Positions 56,446 through 64,000 of a stretch of DNA of 64,000 bases are shown piece by piece. Location: assembly GCF_005771565.1 (NCBI RefSeq), contig NZ_VAWA01000002.1:208160-272159 (forward strand). Direction: 5' to 3'. The notes below the pieces were generated by a model, which was not told the origin of the DNA, did no database searches, and worked only from the letters and a program-made list of their open reading frames with translations. The DNA is from Nesterenkonia sphaerica (GTDB taxonomy: Bacteria > Actinomycetota > Actinomycetes > Actinomycetales > Micrococcaceae). The first letter of the stretch is position 1. Every line of letters starts with the position of its first letter. The position numbers were made by a program, and so were the translations under genes.

Positions 56446-57969
56446 TTAGAAGAATCCGAGTTTGTCCTCGGAATAGCTCACCAGCAGGTTCTTGGTCTGC
56501 TGATAGTGATCGAGCATCATCAGGTGGTTCTCCCTTCCGATGCCTGACTGCTTATACCCGCCGAATGCTGCGTGGGCCGGGTACTGGTGATAACAGTTGG
56601 TCCAGACCCGCCCGGCCTGGATATCCCGTCCTGCCCGGTAAGCGATGTTCTGCTCCCTGGACCACACTCCGGCTCCGAGGCCGTACAGCGTGTCATTGGC
56701 GAGCGAGATGGCGTCGTCGTAGTCGGAGAAGTCCGTGACAGAGACCACGGGCCCGAAGATCTCCTCCTGGAAGATCCGCATGGAGTTCTCACCTCGGAAG
56801 ATCGTCGGCTCCACGTAGTACCCTTCGGCGAGGTCGCCGTCGAGCTTCGCCTGATGCCCGCCAATGAGGACCTCTGCGCCCTCCTTCTGACCGATATCAA
56901 GATAGGAGAGGATCTTCTCCAGCTGGTCATTCGACGCCTGCGCGCCCACCTGAGTGTCAGTGTCCAGCGGATTGCCCTGGACCACCGCTCGGGTGCGCTC
57001 CACCGCGGCATCGAGGAAGTCATCAATGATGGTGGACTGGATGAGCGCCCGGGAGGGGCAGGTGCACACCTCGCCCTGATTGAGGGCGAACATCGTGAAG
57101 CCTTCCAGAGCCTTGTCATAGAAGGCGTCGTCGCGAGCTGCCACGTCCTCGAAGAAGATGTTGGGAGACTTACCGCCGAGCTCCAGTGTGACCGGAATGA
57201 GGTTCTGACTGGCGTACTGCATGATCAGCCGTCCGGTCGTGGTCTCTCCTGTGAACGCGATCTTTCGGACGCGCGGGCTGGAGGCCAGCGGCGCCCCCGC
57301 CTCTGTTCCGAATCCGTTGACGACGTTGACCACCCCAGCCGGAAGGAGGTCTCCGACAATCTCCATCAGCACCAGGATCGAAGCCGGCGTCTGCTCAGCA
57401 GGTTTCAGGATCACAGCGTTTCCGGCGGCCAGGGCCGGTGCGAGCTTCCAGACTGCCATCAGGATCGGGAAGTTCCACGGAATGATCTGGCCCACAACCC
57501 CCAGCGGCTCATGGAAGTGATAGGCCACAGTGGTGGCGTCAATCTCGCTGTTGCCGCCCTCCTGCGCTCGAATCGCACCCGCGAAATAGCGGAAGTGATC
57601 GACCGCCAGCGGCAGGTCGGCTGCCAGAGGCTCCCGAATCGCCTTTCCGTTGTCCCATGTTTCCACCACAGCGAGCATCTCAAGGTTCTCTTCGATACGG
57701 TCAGCAATCTTGTTGAGGATCACCGCTCGCTCGGCCACCGAGGTCTTGCCCCATGCGGGCGCGGCCTTATGGGCGGCATCGAGAGCCGCCTCGATATCCT
57801 CGGCTGTGGACCGGGCAACCTCCGTGAATGCCTTGCCCGTGACGGGCGACGGGTTCTCGAAGTACTGGCCCTTAACCGGCGCAACCCACTCGCCGCCGAT
57901 GTAGTTCTCGTAGCGGGACTTGAAGGTGACAACGCTGCCTTCGGTTCCCGGCTGTGCATAGACGGTCAT
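56446..57969 (-). CDS. NAD-dependent aldehyde dehydrogenase (ExaC/acetaldehyde type)
   Basis: A 507-residue ALDH with the cofactor region [12 protein letters not shown], the glycine motif GETTTGR, the general base Glu in LELGGKSPN and the catalytic Cys in [11 protein letters not shown]. The C-terminal [14 protein letters not shown] segment fits the acetaldehyde dehydrogenase clade. AGAGGAG precedes the ATG at 57969. It is divergent from a GAF-type regulator gene. Two dyads (57988-58003 and 58007-58022) sit in the intergenic region. Confidence 0.92.
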   Translation of the reverse strand: MTVYAQPGTEGSVVTFKSRYENYIGGEWVAPVKGQYFENPSPVTGKAFTEVARSTAEDIEAALDAAHKAAPAWGKTSVAERAVILNKIADRIEENLEMLAVVETWDNGKAIREPLAADLPLAVDHFRYFAGAIRAQEGGNSEIDATTVAYHFHEPLGVVGQIIPWNFPILMAVWKLAPALAAGNAVILKPAEQTPASILVLMEIVGDLLPAGVVNVVNGFGTEAGAPLASSPRVRKIAFTGETTTGRLIMQYASQNLIPVTLELGGKSPNIFFEDVAARDDAFYDKALEGFTMFALNQGEVCTCPSRALIQSTIIDDFLDAAVERTRAVVQGNPLDTDTQVGAQASNDQLEKILSYLDIGQKEGAEVLIGGHQAKLDGDLAEGYYVEPTIFRGENSMRIFQEEIFGPVVSVTDFSDYDDAISLANDTLYGLGAGVWSREQNIAYRAGRDIQAGRVWTNCYHQYPAHAAFGGYKQSGIGRENHLMMLDHYQQTKNLLVSYSEDKLGFF

Positions 57970-57987
57970 GAAAACTCCTCTGCAAAA

Positions 57988-58003
57988 TGTGATTGGCGTC
58001 ACG
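57988..58003. promoter_or_regulatory. GTGA-N6-TCAC dyad, site 1 (ALDH promoter)
   Basis: TGTGATTGGCGTCACG matches TGTGA-N6-TCACA at 9 of 10 positions and lies 19 bases upstream of the ALDH start. Crp/GlxR-type regulators recognise such dyads. The GAF regulators next door are another possibility. Confidence 0.5.
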
Positions 58004-58006
58004 TAC

Positions 58007-58022
58007 AGGATAACCGTATCCT
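58007..58022. promoter_or_regulatory. dyad AGGATA-N4-TATCCT
   Basis: A perfect 6-bp inverted repeat with a 4-bp spacer in the ALDH/GAF-regulator intergenic region, next to the GTGA-type dyad. It may be a second regulator site or part of the ALDH promoter. Confidence 0.35.
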
Positions 58023-58085
58023 CCGCGAGGTTGCAGCACCGTTGCATAGCCGAAAGAGTGCGTGGTGGCCTATAGTGAGGGCAAC

Positions 58086-58101
58086 TGTGACCCCAGGCAC
58101 A
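58086..58101. promoter_or_regulatory. GTGA-N6-TCAC dyad, site 2 (GAF regulator promoter)
   Basis: TGTGACCCCAGGCACA matches TGTGA-N6-TCACA at 9 of 10 positions. It lies between a TATAGT -10-like box (58071-58076) and the first regulator's start, a position that would allow autorepression. Confidence 0.45.
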
Positions 58102-58126
58102 CTCCTAGTCGTCGAAGGGAGTGGAT

Positions 58127-59317
58127 ATGAGAGCTGTCCCTGACCAGCCGCATACTTGGAGTGCGCTCAACCCCGAGTTGCGGGCTTCCTGGCACCGTTC
58201 GGCCCAGTTTCTACAGGATCCGGGAACTGCCTTGGCACCGGTCGAGCTGGGGGACGCCGACCTCGACGCCTACCGCAGTGAGCATCCGCTTCGCCTGGTC
58301 TTTCCCATCTTTGACCGTCTGCTGAGACAGCCGGCAGCCGATGCCGGACTCATTATCGGGATCGGTGATGCCTCGGGCCGGCTGCTGTGGGTCGACGGCG
58401 ACCGCTCCACTCTGCGTCGGGCAGAATCCTCCGCGTTCCAGCCCGGTGCGCTGTGGTCCGAGGAGGCGATCGGAACCTCGGCCCCGGGGATGGCGCTGGC
58501 CACCAATCGCGGCGTACAAGTGCATCAGGAGGAGCACTTTGCCTATACGGTCCACCAGTTCTCCTGCTCCGCGGCACCTATTCACAACCCGCACAACGGC
58601 GAACTGCTGGGCGTGGTGGATCTCACCGGAGATGAACGTGCAGTAGCCACTCATGCGCTCCCGCTGATCTATGCCGCCGTCTCAGCGGCAGAGGCCGAAC
58701 TGAAAGTGCTGCCGCTGGATACTACACGGCCCCAACTGGTGACCCTGGGCACGCGGCATCCGCAGCTGAGGAATGCGACCGCCTCCGGGGCCCTGAGCCT
58801 GCGCCACGCGGAGATACTGACTCTGCTGGCCTGGCAGCAGCACCGGCGCGGTGAGGGTTTGACCGCCGCGGAGCTTTCAGAGATGCTCTACGGTGCCACC
58901 GGCCATGAGGTGACACTCCGGGTCGAGATGTCGCGCCTGCGCCGGATGCTTGCCGACATCCCGACGGCTCGCCAGATCGAACTGCACTCAAAGCCGTACC
59001 GGCTTTCCCGAGAGGTGGATCTTGACGCACTGCGGGTGGTGCAGACGCTGACCGCAGGAGATCGCAGCTCCGCCCTGGATGCCTACGGCGGGGCGCTTCT
59101 TCCTGAGTCAGAGGCCCCTGGAATCCGGGATCTTCGGCATCAGCTGAGCACCCTGCTGCGAGAAACGATACTCTCTGACGGTTCAGGTGATGAGATCTGG
59201 CGATACCTGCAGCTCGCAGAGTCGGCCTCCGATGAGGAGGTCATCTATACGGCCCTGGACGTCCTGCCGGCAGAGTCGCCCCGCCGGGCCGCTCTGGTTG
59301 CCCGGATGCAACGGTGA
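58127..59317 (+). CDS. GAF-domain sensor with SARP/OmpR-type DNA-binding domain (regulator 1)
   Basis: A 396-residue regulator. Residues ~60-190 form an AcoR-like GAF region (GALWSEEAIGTSAPGMAL and SCSAAPIHNP). Residues ~225-300 form a winged-helix segment (SLRHAEILTLLAW, AELSEMLYG, EMSRLRRML), followed by a helical BTAD-like tail. The ATG at 58127 has GGGAG five bases upstream; a GTG two codons earlier is possible. It has no AAA+ domain, so it does not act through sigma-54. It is paired with a second paralogue at 60426-61496 on the other side of the ADH gene and likely controls the alcohol/aldehyde genes. Confidence 0.78.
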   Translation: MRAVPDQPHTWSALNPELRASWHRSAQFLQDPGTALAPVELGDADLDAYRSEHPLRLVFPIFDRLLRQPAADAGLIIGIGDASGRLLWVDGDRSTLRRAESSAFQPGALWSEEAIGTSAPGMALATNRGVQVHQEEHFAYTVHQFSCSAAPIHNPHNGELLGVVDLTGDERAVATHALPLIYAAVSAAEAELKVLPLDTTRPQLVTLGTRHPQLRNATASGALSLRHAEILTLLAWQQHRRGEGLTAAELSEMLYGATGHEVTLRVEMSRLRRMLADIPTARQIELHSKPYRLSREVDLDALRVVQTLTAGDRSSALDAYGGALLPESEAPGIRDLRHQLSTLLRETILSDGSGDEIWRYLQLAESASDEEVIYTALDVLPAESPRRAALVARMQR

Positions 59318-59328
59318 TGTTACGCCGC

Positions 59329-59344
59329 AGTGACTAGCATCACA
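59329..59344. promoter_or_regulatory. GTGA-N6-TCAC dyad, site 3 (ADH promoter)
   Basis: AGTGACTAGCATCACA matches TGTGA-N6-TCACA at 9 of 10 positions, 43 bases upstream of the ADH start. Confidence 0.5.
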
Positions 59345-59386
59345 GGTGCACAGATTCTCCCCACCCCTACGAACTGAGGAGCAGCT

Positions 59387-60415
59387 ATGAGCACCATGAC
59401 AGCAGCCGTCGTCGAGGACTTCGGCCAGGAGTTGAACGTCACCGCGGATGTCCCACTTCCGGAGCCCGGCCCGCAGCAGGCCTTGGTGAAGCTTATCGCC
59501 TCTGGGGTATGCCACACCGACCTGCATGCCAGGGACGGGGACTGGCCGGTGAAGCCCTCACCACCGTTCATTCCAGGGCACGAAGGAGTCGGCATTGTCG
59601 AGAAGCTCGGTGAGGATGTCACAAACCTCCACGTGGGACAAACAGTCGGCAATGCATGGCTGTGGACCGCTTGCGGTTCCTGTGAGTACTGCCGCACCGG
59701 CTGGGAGACGCTCTGCGAAGATCAGCTCAACGGCGGGTACTCCACCGACGGGTCCTTCGGGCAGTACATGTTGGTTGATGCTCGTTATGCGGCAGCGATT
59801 CCAGATGGCGCAGATCCCCACGAGATCGCCCCGCTGCTCTGCGCCGGGGTTACCGTCTACAAGGCGCTGAAGATGACTGGCGTTCGCCCCGGACAGTGGG
59901 TGGCCATCTCCGGCATCGGCGGGCTGGGCCACATTGCCGTTCAGTATGCAGTAGCCATGGGGATGCGCGTGGTCGCTGTGGATATCGCCGATGACAAACT
60001 TGCACTTGCCAAGAAGCACGGTGCCGAGGTCGCCCTGAACGCGAAAGGCACGGACCCCGCCCACGAGATTCAGGAGCAGGTCGGCGGCACGCACGGCGTA
60101 CTGGTCACAGCGGTCCACCCCAGTGCCTTCGGCCAGGCGATCAACATGACCCGCCGCGGGGGAACTATCGTCTTCAACGGACTGCCTCCGGGCGAGTTCC
60201 CGGCGCCGATCTTCGACATTGTGCTCAAGGGTCTGACCATCCGCGGTTCAATTGTCGGAACACGTCAGGACATGGTCGAGGCACTGGACTTCTACGCCCG
60301 CGGCCTGATCCACCCCACATACTCCAAGCGCCCCTTGGGGGACGTCAACGCGGTGCTGGACGAAATGCATCACGGCAAGATCGACGGGCGGGTAGTCATC
60401 GACTACGGCGCATAA
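59387..60415 (+). CDS. adhP: zinc-dependent alcohol dehydrogenase AdhP-type
   Basis: A 342-residue MDR enzyme. Catalytic zinc residues are in GVCHTDLHA and PGHEGVGIV, structural zinc cysteines in CGSCEYCRTGWETLCEDQ, and the NAD site in ISGIGGLGHIAVQYA. It oxidises ethanol and similar primary alcohols to aldehydes, which the neighbouring ALDH could take further. GAGGAGC precedes the ATG. It converges on the second GAF regulator and has a GTGA-type dyad upstream. Confidence 0.9.
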   Translation: MSTMTAAVVEDFGQELNVTADVPLPEPGPQQALVKLIASGVCHTDLHARDGDWPVKPSPPFIPGHEGVGIVEKLGEDVTNLHVGQTVGNAWLWTACGSCEYCRTGWETLCEDQLNGGYSTDGSFGQYMLVDARYAAAIPDGADPHEIAPLLCAGVTVYKALKMTGVRPGQWVAISGIGGLGHIAVQYAVAMGMRVVAVDIADDKLALAKKHGAEVALNAKGTDPAHEIQEQVGGTHGVLVTAVHPSAFGQAINMTRRGGTIVFNGLPPGEFPAPIFDIVLKGLTIRGSIVGTRQDMVEALDFYARGLIHPTYSKRPLGDVNAVLDEMHHGKIDGRVVIDYGA

Positions 60416-60425
60416 CCCCCAAGCC

Positions 60426-61496
60426 TCAGGCCGTCGGCTTCCACGCCATCTCCGTCTGCGCCCATTGTGCGCGCTGAGTGGCACTGCCGTAGTCGGCGAG
60501 CAGCTGATTCGCTTGGCTGTCCAGCAGGGCCCGCCATCGGATCAGCTGCTCGCCAGCTGAGGCGGGCAGCAGCGGTTGGGTATAGCAGTCCAGAAGTGCC
60601 TCCATGTCCTGCCGGGCCAACGCGTCCTCCACATCATGGACATCGGAGACCGCGCAGAAAGCCTCGGCGAACCGATACGGCTCCGAGCTGATAACCGGTC
60701 CCAGTCGTTTGCGCAGACGGTGCAGCTCCGCCCTGACAGTGCCGGGCCTTCCTTCGTCACCGTAGAGCTCATGGGCAAGCTCAGCTGAGGTGAACCCACG
60801 CGTCCGGGAGCAGAGCAGCGCCAGGATCTCCGCCGAACGCAGCGAAAGTTTCTGCCACGCTCGGCCTCCTATGCGCACGGAAGGCCGGGCGCCCAGCAGC
60901 CGCAGGCGAACTGTGTCTGAGCTCTGCTGGTCAGGCAGGACAACTCGAAGCATCTCTTGGGTCAGTTGTGCAGTCATCCGCACCATGGACACCACATCCT
61001 GATCAAGCTGGTCCCGCGGACCTGAAACATCAAGAACACCAAGCAGCGCACCAGTGCCCGGGCTATAGATTGGCGCAGCCATACAGGTCCAGCTGGCATG
61101 CGAATAGGCGAAATGCCCTTCGCCTGAAACATATGCCGCTTCGCTGAGCCGAAGTGCTTCGGAGATGGCATTTGTCCCCACACTGGCCTCTGACCACTGC
61201 GCACCCTCTTCAAACCCGATGCGGCCAGCGGCATCCAGAGCGATTGCAGTGCCGGATCGAGTGATCACATTGCCTATGGCGTCGGTGAGAATCAGCACAT
61301 GATCACGGCTCGTCGCCAACCTGAGAGCGTTGCTCACCGGGGCGGCAACAGAGCTCAGCGGGTTGCGGCGTCGTCGTTCTTCGGTCTCAGATGCGGAGCT
61401 GAAACGCAGGGGGGCGGTCAGCTCCCTGCTCACACCCGCTCTGCGGCACCGATCCCAGGCCGTCGGGTTCTCCCCCACCTGAGCTGCAACGGACAT
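60426..61496 (-). CDS. GAF-domain sensor with SARP/OmpR-type DNA-binding domain (regulator 2)
   Basis: A 356-residue paralogue of the 58127 regulator. It has an N-terminal helix region, a GAF domain (HVLILTDAIGNVITRSG, EGAQWSEASVGTNAI and CMAAPIYSPGTGALLGVLDVSG), a winged-helix segment (LSLRSAEILALLCS, AELAHELYGDEG and VRAELHRLRKRLG) and a helical tail. AGGAGGG precedes the ATG. It is divergent from the NTF2-FMO gene, so it may control that gene. The two regulators share architecture and not much sequence outside the core. Confidence 0.78.
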   Translation of the reverse strand: MSVAAQVGENPTAWDRCRRAGVSRELTAPLRFSSASETEERRRRNPLSSVAAPVSNALRLATSRDHVLILTDAIGNVITRSGTAIALDAAGRIGFEEGAQWSEASVGTNAISEALRLSEAAYVSGEGHFAYSHASWTCMAAPIYSPGTGALLGVLDVSGPRDQLDQDVVSMVRMTAQLTQEMLRVVLPDQQSSDTVRLRLLGARPSVRIGGRAWQKLSLRSAEILALLCSRTRGFTSAELAHELYGDEGRPGTVRAELHRLRKRLGPVISSEPYRFAEAFCAVSDVHDVEDALARQDMEALLDCYTQPLLPASAGEQLIRWRALLDSQANQLLADYGSATQRAQWAQTEMAWKPTA

Positions 61497-61527
61497 GCGA
61501 CCCTCCTGCCCATAGTGTATCCCTACA

Positions 61528-61543
61528 AGTGGTGCACATCACA
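61528..61543. promoter_or_regulatory. GTGA-N6-TCAC dyad, site 4 (FMO promoter)
   Basis: AGTGGTGCACATCACA matches TGTGA-N6-TCACA at 8 of 10 positions. It lies between the divergent regulator 2 and FMO genes, 77 bases upstream of the FMO start. Confidence 0.4.
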
Positions 61544-61619
61544 CCTTACGTGCTGTGCGGCACTAAGAACAGTGCAGGTGAACAGGGAAAATCGATCTCT
61601 GACTGGAAGGAACAACACT

Positions 61620-63410
61620 ATGAAGACAGCGGACAGCATCGCCCAAGACTGGTTGGACAATTTCAGCGTCGCGCTGGAGAACGACGACGCCGAGGCAGCG
61701 GCGAAGTGTTTCGAACCAAATGGGTTCTGGCGGGACTTCGTTGCCTTCACCTGGAATCTGTACACTGCAGAAGGGACTGCGGAGATCCAGGACCTGGCCG
61801 TCGCAACTGCCCAACGCACTGGGGCGGGAAGCTGGCAGTTGCTTGAACCGGCAGAAGAGGATGACGACGGCACGGTCACCGCCTGGTTGGGGTTCGACAC
61901 TGAGACGGTACGGGGCATGGGCCTGGTACGGGTCCGTGACGGTCGGGCTTGGACCCTCCTGACCCTGGCTGAAGAACTCACCGGTTATGAGGAGCCCGTC
62001 GGCCCACGGCGGCCGCTCGGTGTGCAGCACCGCATACACCGGGGGCGCAAGACCTGGCTGGAACAGCGGTCCCAGCAGCATGCGTCCATGGGTCACAGTC
62101 AACAGCCCTATGCCTTGGTGGTCGGCGGCGGCCAGGGCGGCATCGGGCTCGCAGCCCGGTTGCACAATGTAGGCGTTCCTACCCTGGTAGTCGACCGTTA
62201 CGAGGCTCCCGGCGATGCCTGGCGGAACCGTTACAAGTCTCTGCATCTGCACGATCCGGTGTGGTACGACCACCTTCCCTATCTGAACTTTCCCGACAAT
62301 TGGCCGGTGTTCCCGTCCAAGGACAAAGTTGCCGACTGGTTGAAGCACTATGTGGACCTCATGGAGCTCAACTATTGGTCCAAAACCACCTGCACTGACG
62401 CACAGTGGGATGACCAGGCCGGACATTGGCGAGTGCACGTCGACCGTGCTGGGGAGCATGTGACCCTGACCCCCACCCACCTGATTTTTGCCCTCGGCGT
62501 CTCCGGATACCCACGAACTCCAGAGTTTCCCGGGCAGGACGAGTTCCGGGGTGAACAGCACCATTCCTCGGCCCACCGCGGAGGCGTGCAGTACCGAAAC
62601 AAGCGCGCCGTGGTGGTCGGCTCCAACAACTCCGCCCACGACATCTGCGCCTCACTCTGGGAGCAGGGCGCGGAGGTCACCATGGTGCAGCGCTCGTCCA
62701 CCCATATCGTAAGAAGCGACTCGCTGATGGATGTGGTTTTGGGTCCGCTGTACTCGGAGGATGCTGTGGCCCAGGGCGTCGACGCGCACCGGGCGGACCG
62801 GCTCTTCGCCTCCTGGCCGTACCGGCTTCTTCCAGATGTGCAGCGCGAGGCGTTCGACGCTATCCGCGAGCGGGACTCCGATTTCTACCGAGAGCTGGAG
62901 AAGGCTGGGTTTGAGCTGGACTTTGGAGAGGACGGCTCAGGACTCTTCGTAAAGTATCTGCGCCGAGGTTCGGGATACTACATCGATGTGGGAGCGTCTC
63001 AGCTGGTCATTGACGGTGAGATCAACTTGGCTGCAGGACAGGTGGATCGTCTGACCAAGAATGCTGTTGTCCTGGAGGATGGCACCGAACTTCCTGCCGA
63101 CCTCGTGGTGTACGCCACCGGCTACGGGTCCATGAACGAGTGGCTGCGCGATATCATCTCTGCTGAGGTCGCCGAAGAGGTGGGCAAGTGCTGGGGTTAT
63201 GGCTCAGACACCACACGGGACCCCGGCCCCTGGGAGGGCGAGCTGCGGAATATGTGGAAACCGACTAATGTGCAGAATCTCTGGTTCCACGGTGGGAACC
63301 TGCATCAGTCACGACACTATTCGAAGTACCTTGCCATTCAGCTCAAGGCCAGGTATGAAGGTCTGGACACTCCGGTCTACGGCCTGCAACCCTCCTACCA
63401 CCGGTACTGA
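61620..63410 (+). CDS. NTF2-like domain fused to a flavin-containing monooxygenase
   Basis: A 596-residue protein. The first ~135 residues are an NTF2/SnoaL-like fold (SIAQDWLDNFSVALENDDAE). Residues ~165-590 are an FAD/NADPH monooxygenase with the FAD motif VVGGGQGGIGLAAR, the FMO-type linker region FALGVSGYPRTPEFPG, the second nucleotide motif VVVGSNNSAHDI and YATGYGS. The ATG at 61620 has GGAAGG nine bases upstream. The long upstream frame overlaps regulator 2 and is noncoding. It could oxidise a ketone, aldehyde or hydrophobic compound. Its position suggests that it belongs to the alcohol/aldehyde module. Confidence 0.86.
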   Translation: MKTADSIAQDWLDNFSVALENDDAEAAAKCFEPNGFWRDFVAFTWNLYTAEGTAEIQDLAVATAQRTGAGSWQLLEPAEEDDDGTVTAWLGFDTETVRGMGLVRVRDGRAWTLLTLAEELTGYEEPVGPRRPLGVQHRIHRGRKTWLEQRSQQHASMGHSQQPYALVVGGGQGGIGLAARLHNVGVPTLVVDRYEAPGDAWRNRYKSLHLHDPVWYDHLPYLNFPDNWPVFPSKDKVADWLKHYVDLMELNYWSKTTCTDAQWDDQAGHWRVHVDRAGEHVTLTPTHLIFALGVSGYPRTPEFPGQDEFRGEQHHSSAHRGGVQYRNKRAVVVGSNNSAHDICASLWEQGAEVTMVQRSSTHIVRSDSLMDVVLGPLYSEDAVAQGVDAHRADRLFASWPYRLLPDVQREAFDAIRERDSDFYRELEKAGFELDFGEDGSGLFVKYLRRGSGYYIDVGASQLVIDGEINLAAGQVDRLTKNAVVLEDGTELPADLVVYATGYGSMNEWLRDIISAEVAEEVGKCWGYGSDTTRDPGPWEGELRNMWKPTNVQNLWFHGGNLHQSRHYSKYLAIQLKARYEGLDTPVYGLQPSYHRY

Positions 63411-63750
63411 TGTCTACCAATACTACTCATCGAACCGCTCGCGGTGGGCCACCATGCCTTTGTGAAATCACGGGCACGTTCCGGAGACCTCGCGGTGGCC
63501 GGTGGTGCTCAAAACCAGGGGGCTCACCGTCTTCGCTCTTCAAGGGCTCAACTTCCTTATAGCATCACGTCCCTGCAGCAACCTGAAGGGCTTTCCTGCA
63601 CCACTGAGCAGGCCCGGAAGCGCAAACAGAGCTACCCAATTAGTGCCTACATTTCACAGCTCGTCGCCGCCCTCATGCGGATCCACGGCAGCTGCCAACC
63701 GATCTAAGGAAAAATGGCACGAGTCAAGTCGGAGTGACTCTCGATTTGAC
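63411..63750. other. gap without a supported gene
   Basis: Short overlapping frames here have no recognisable motifs, no convincing ribosome sites and unusual composition. I see only a small GGTGG-G-CCACC palindrome near 63450 and an imperfect GTCAAGTC/GATTTGAC inverted repeat near 63725-63748. Confidence 0.5.
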
Positions 63751-63779
63751 GGACGACCCCAGTGACTTGGGGTCTGTCC
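63751..63779 (-). terminator. hairpin after the small minus-strand ORF
   Basis: ACCCCA (63756-63761) pairs with TGGGGT (63768-63773) around a 6-base loop, extended by GGAC/GTCC after a one- to two-base bulge. It begins right after the stop of the 56-residue ORF on the minus strand and may terminate it. Confidence 0.5.
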
Positions 63780-63950
63780 TTAGCTTGATCTGTGGGCTGC
63801 CCTCCGGCTCCCATCATCGCCGGTGGGAGGTTGGCCTGCATCCATCTTCGCGAAGATCTCATTCAACGCTGCAGAGAGCTTCAGCTGATCCGCGATCTCT
63901 TCCTGCCGAGCAGCACGTTCATCACGTTCTGGATTCTCTGTAATGGTCAT
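63780..63950 (-). CDS. small hypothetical protein (56 residues)
   Basis: An uninterrupted frame that starts MTITENPERDERAARQ, continues EEIADQLKLSAALNEIFAK and ends RRAAHRSS. Codon use is normal for the window, GGGA precedes the ATG, and a hairpin follows the stop. The middle is predicted to be helical and the tail disordered. I do not recognise a family. It might instead be the end of a larger region that continues beyond the window. Confidence 0.4.
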   Translation of the reverse strand: MTITENPERDERAARQEEIADQLKLSAALNEIFAKMDAGQPPTGDDGSRRAAHRSS

Positions 63951-63969
63951 GGTTTCCCAGTGTGTGACA

Positions 63970-63997
63970 GGCAGACCACCGCGATCAACGGTCTGCC
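63970..63997. repeat. 8-bp inverted repeat GGCAGACC/GGTCTGCC
   Basis: A perfect 8-bp inverted repeat with a 12-base loop, upstream of the small minus-strand ORF and at the window edge. It could be a terminator for a gene outside the window or an operator. Confidence 0.45.
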
Positions 63998-64000
63998 GAT

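Noticed and set aside
56572..58143. 523-codon open frame antisense to aldehyde dehydrogenase
   Set aside because: Mirror frame of a clear ALDH; it also runs through the divergent promoter with its dyads.

Overview
The window looks like a chromosomal segment of a high-GC Gram-positive actinobacterium, most likely Micrococcales/Micrococcaceae (a Nesterenkonia-, Micrococcus- or Arthrobacter-like genus). The markers are RbpA, SepH (DUF3071), HelY, a polyprenol-phosphate mannose synthase, DUF3093/3099/3159/3710/4193/5998 proteins, strong GGAGG-type ribosome binding sites, frequent GTG starts and a fused OleBC olefin-synthesis gene. The genus is inferred from gene content and no 16S gene is present. 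I found no tRNA, rRNA, CRISPR array or intact mobile element.

Layout. 1-2.3 kb: a small zinc-site-like protein with DUF3099, then FabG and a FabL-like SDR. 2.3-2.8 kb: relic of an IS481-type transposase bracketed by a 9-bp direct repeat. 2.8-4.2 kb: M56 metalloprotease and BlaI-type repressor. 4.2-9.5 kb: topoisomerase IV subunit A, divergent from a GNAT/acyl-CoA-synthetase-like protein acetyltransferase. 9.5-14.4 kb: oleA-oleBC-oleD hydrocarbon cluster. 14.4-25 kb: conserved housekeeping block (DUF5998, phosphodiesterase, sepH, DUF4193, DUF3093, dut-DUF3710-DUF3159-RNA methyltransferase, aconitase). 25-28.9 kb: DnaE2 with a DUF6504-like partner under a LexA-box promoter. 29-30.6 kb: epimerase fused to a helical domain. 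30.7-37 kb: stress/redox region with a catalase-lactone oxidase-ASRT operon facing an ADH-SDR-small protein operon. 37.3-44.4 kb: NfeD/SPFH pair, rbpA, ppm1, amidohydrolase-like protein, helY. 44.5-54.5 kb: MFS transporter and a divergent maltodextrin locus (LacI regulator and alpha-glucosidase against MalE-F-G plus a second GH13 enzyme). 54.6-63.4 kb: glutamate dehydrogenase and an alcohol/aldehyde module (DUF779, ALDH, ADH, two GAF/winged-helix regulators, NTF2-FMO fusion). The last 600 bases hold one possible small ORF and hairpins.

How the genes work together. OleA, OleBC and OleD together account for head-to-head condensation of fatty acyl groups to long-chain alkenes. FabG and the FabL-like reductase could supply acyl chains. 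The maltodextrin locus has two LacI-type operators placed to silence both divergent promoters. The alcohol module carries four copies of a GTGA-N6-TCAC dyad in its promoters, which suggests one shared regulator. DnaE2 is set up as an SOS gene, but its usual ImuA/ImuB partners are not beside it. The most unusual group is the catalase / H2O2-producing-type lactone oxidase / sensory-rhodopsin-transducer-like operon, because no rhodopsin is in sight.
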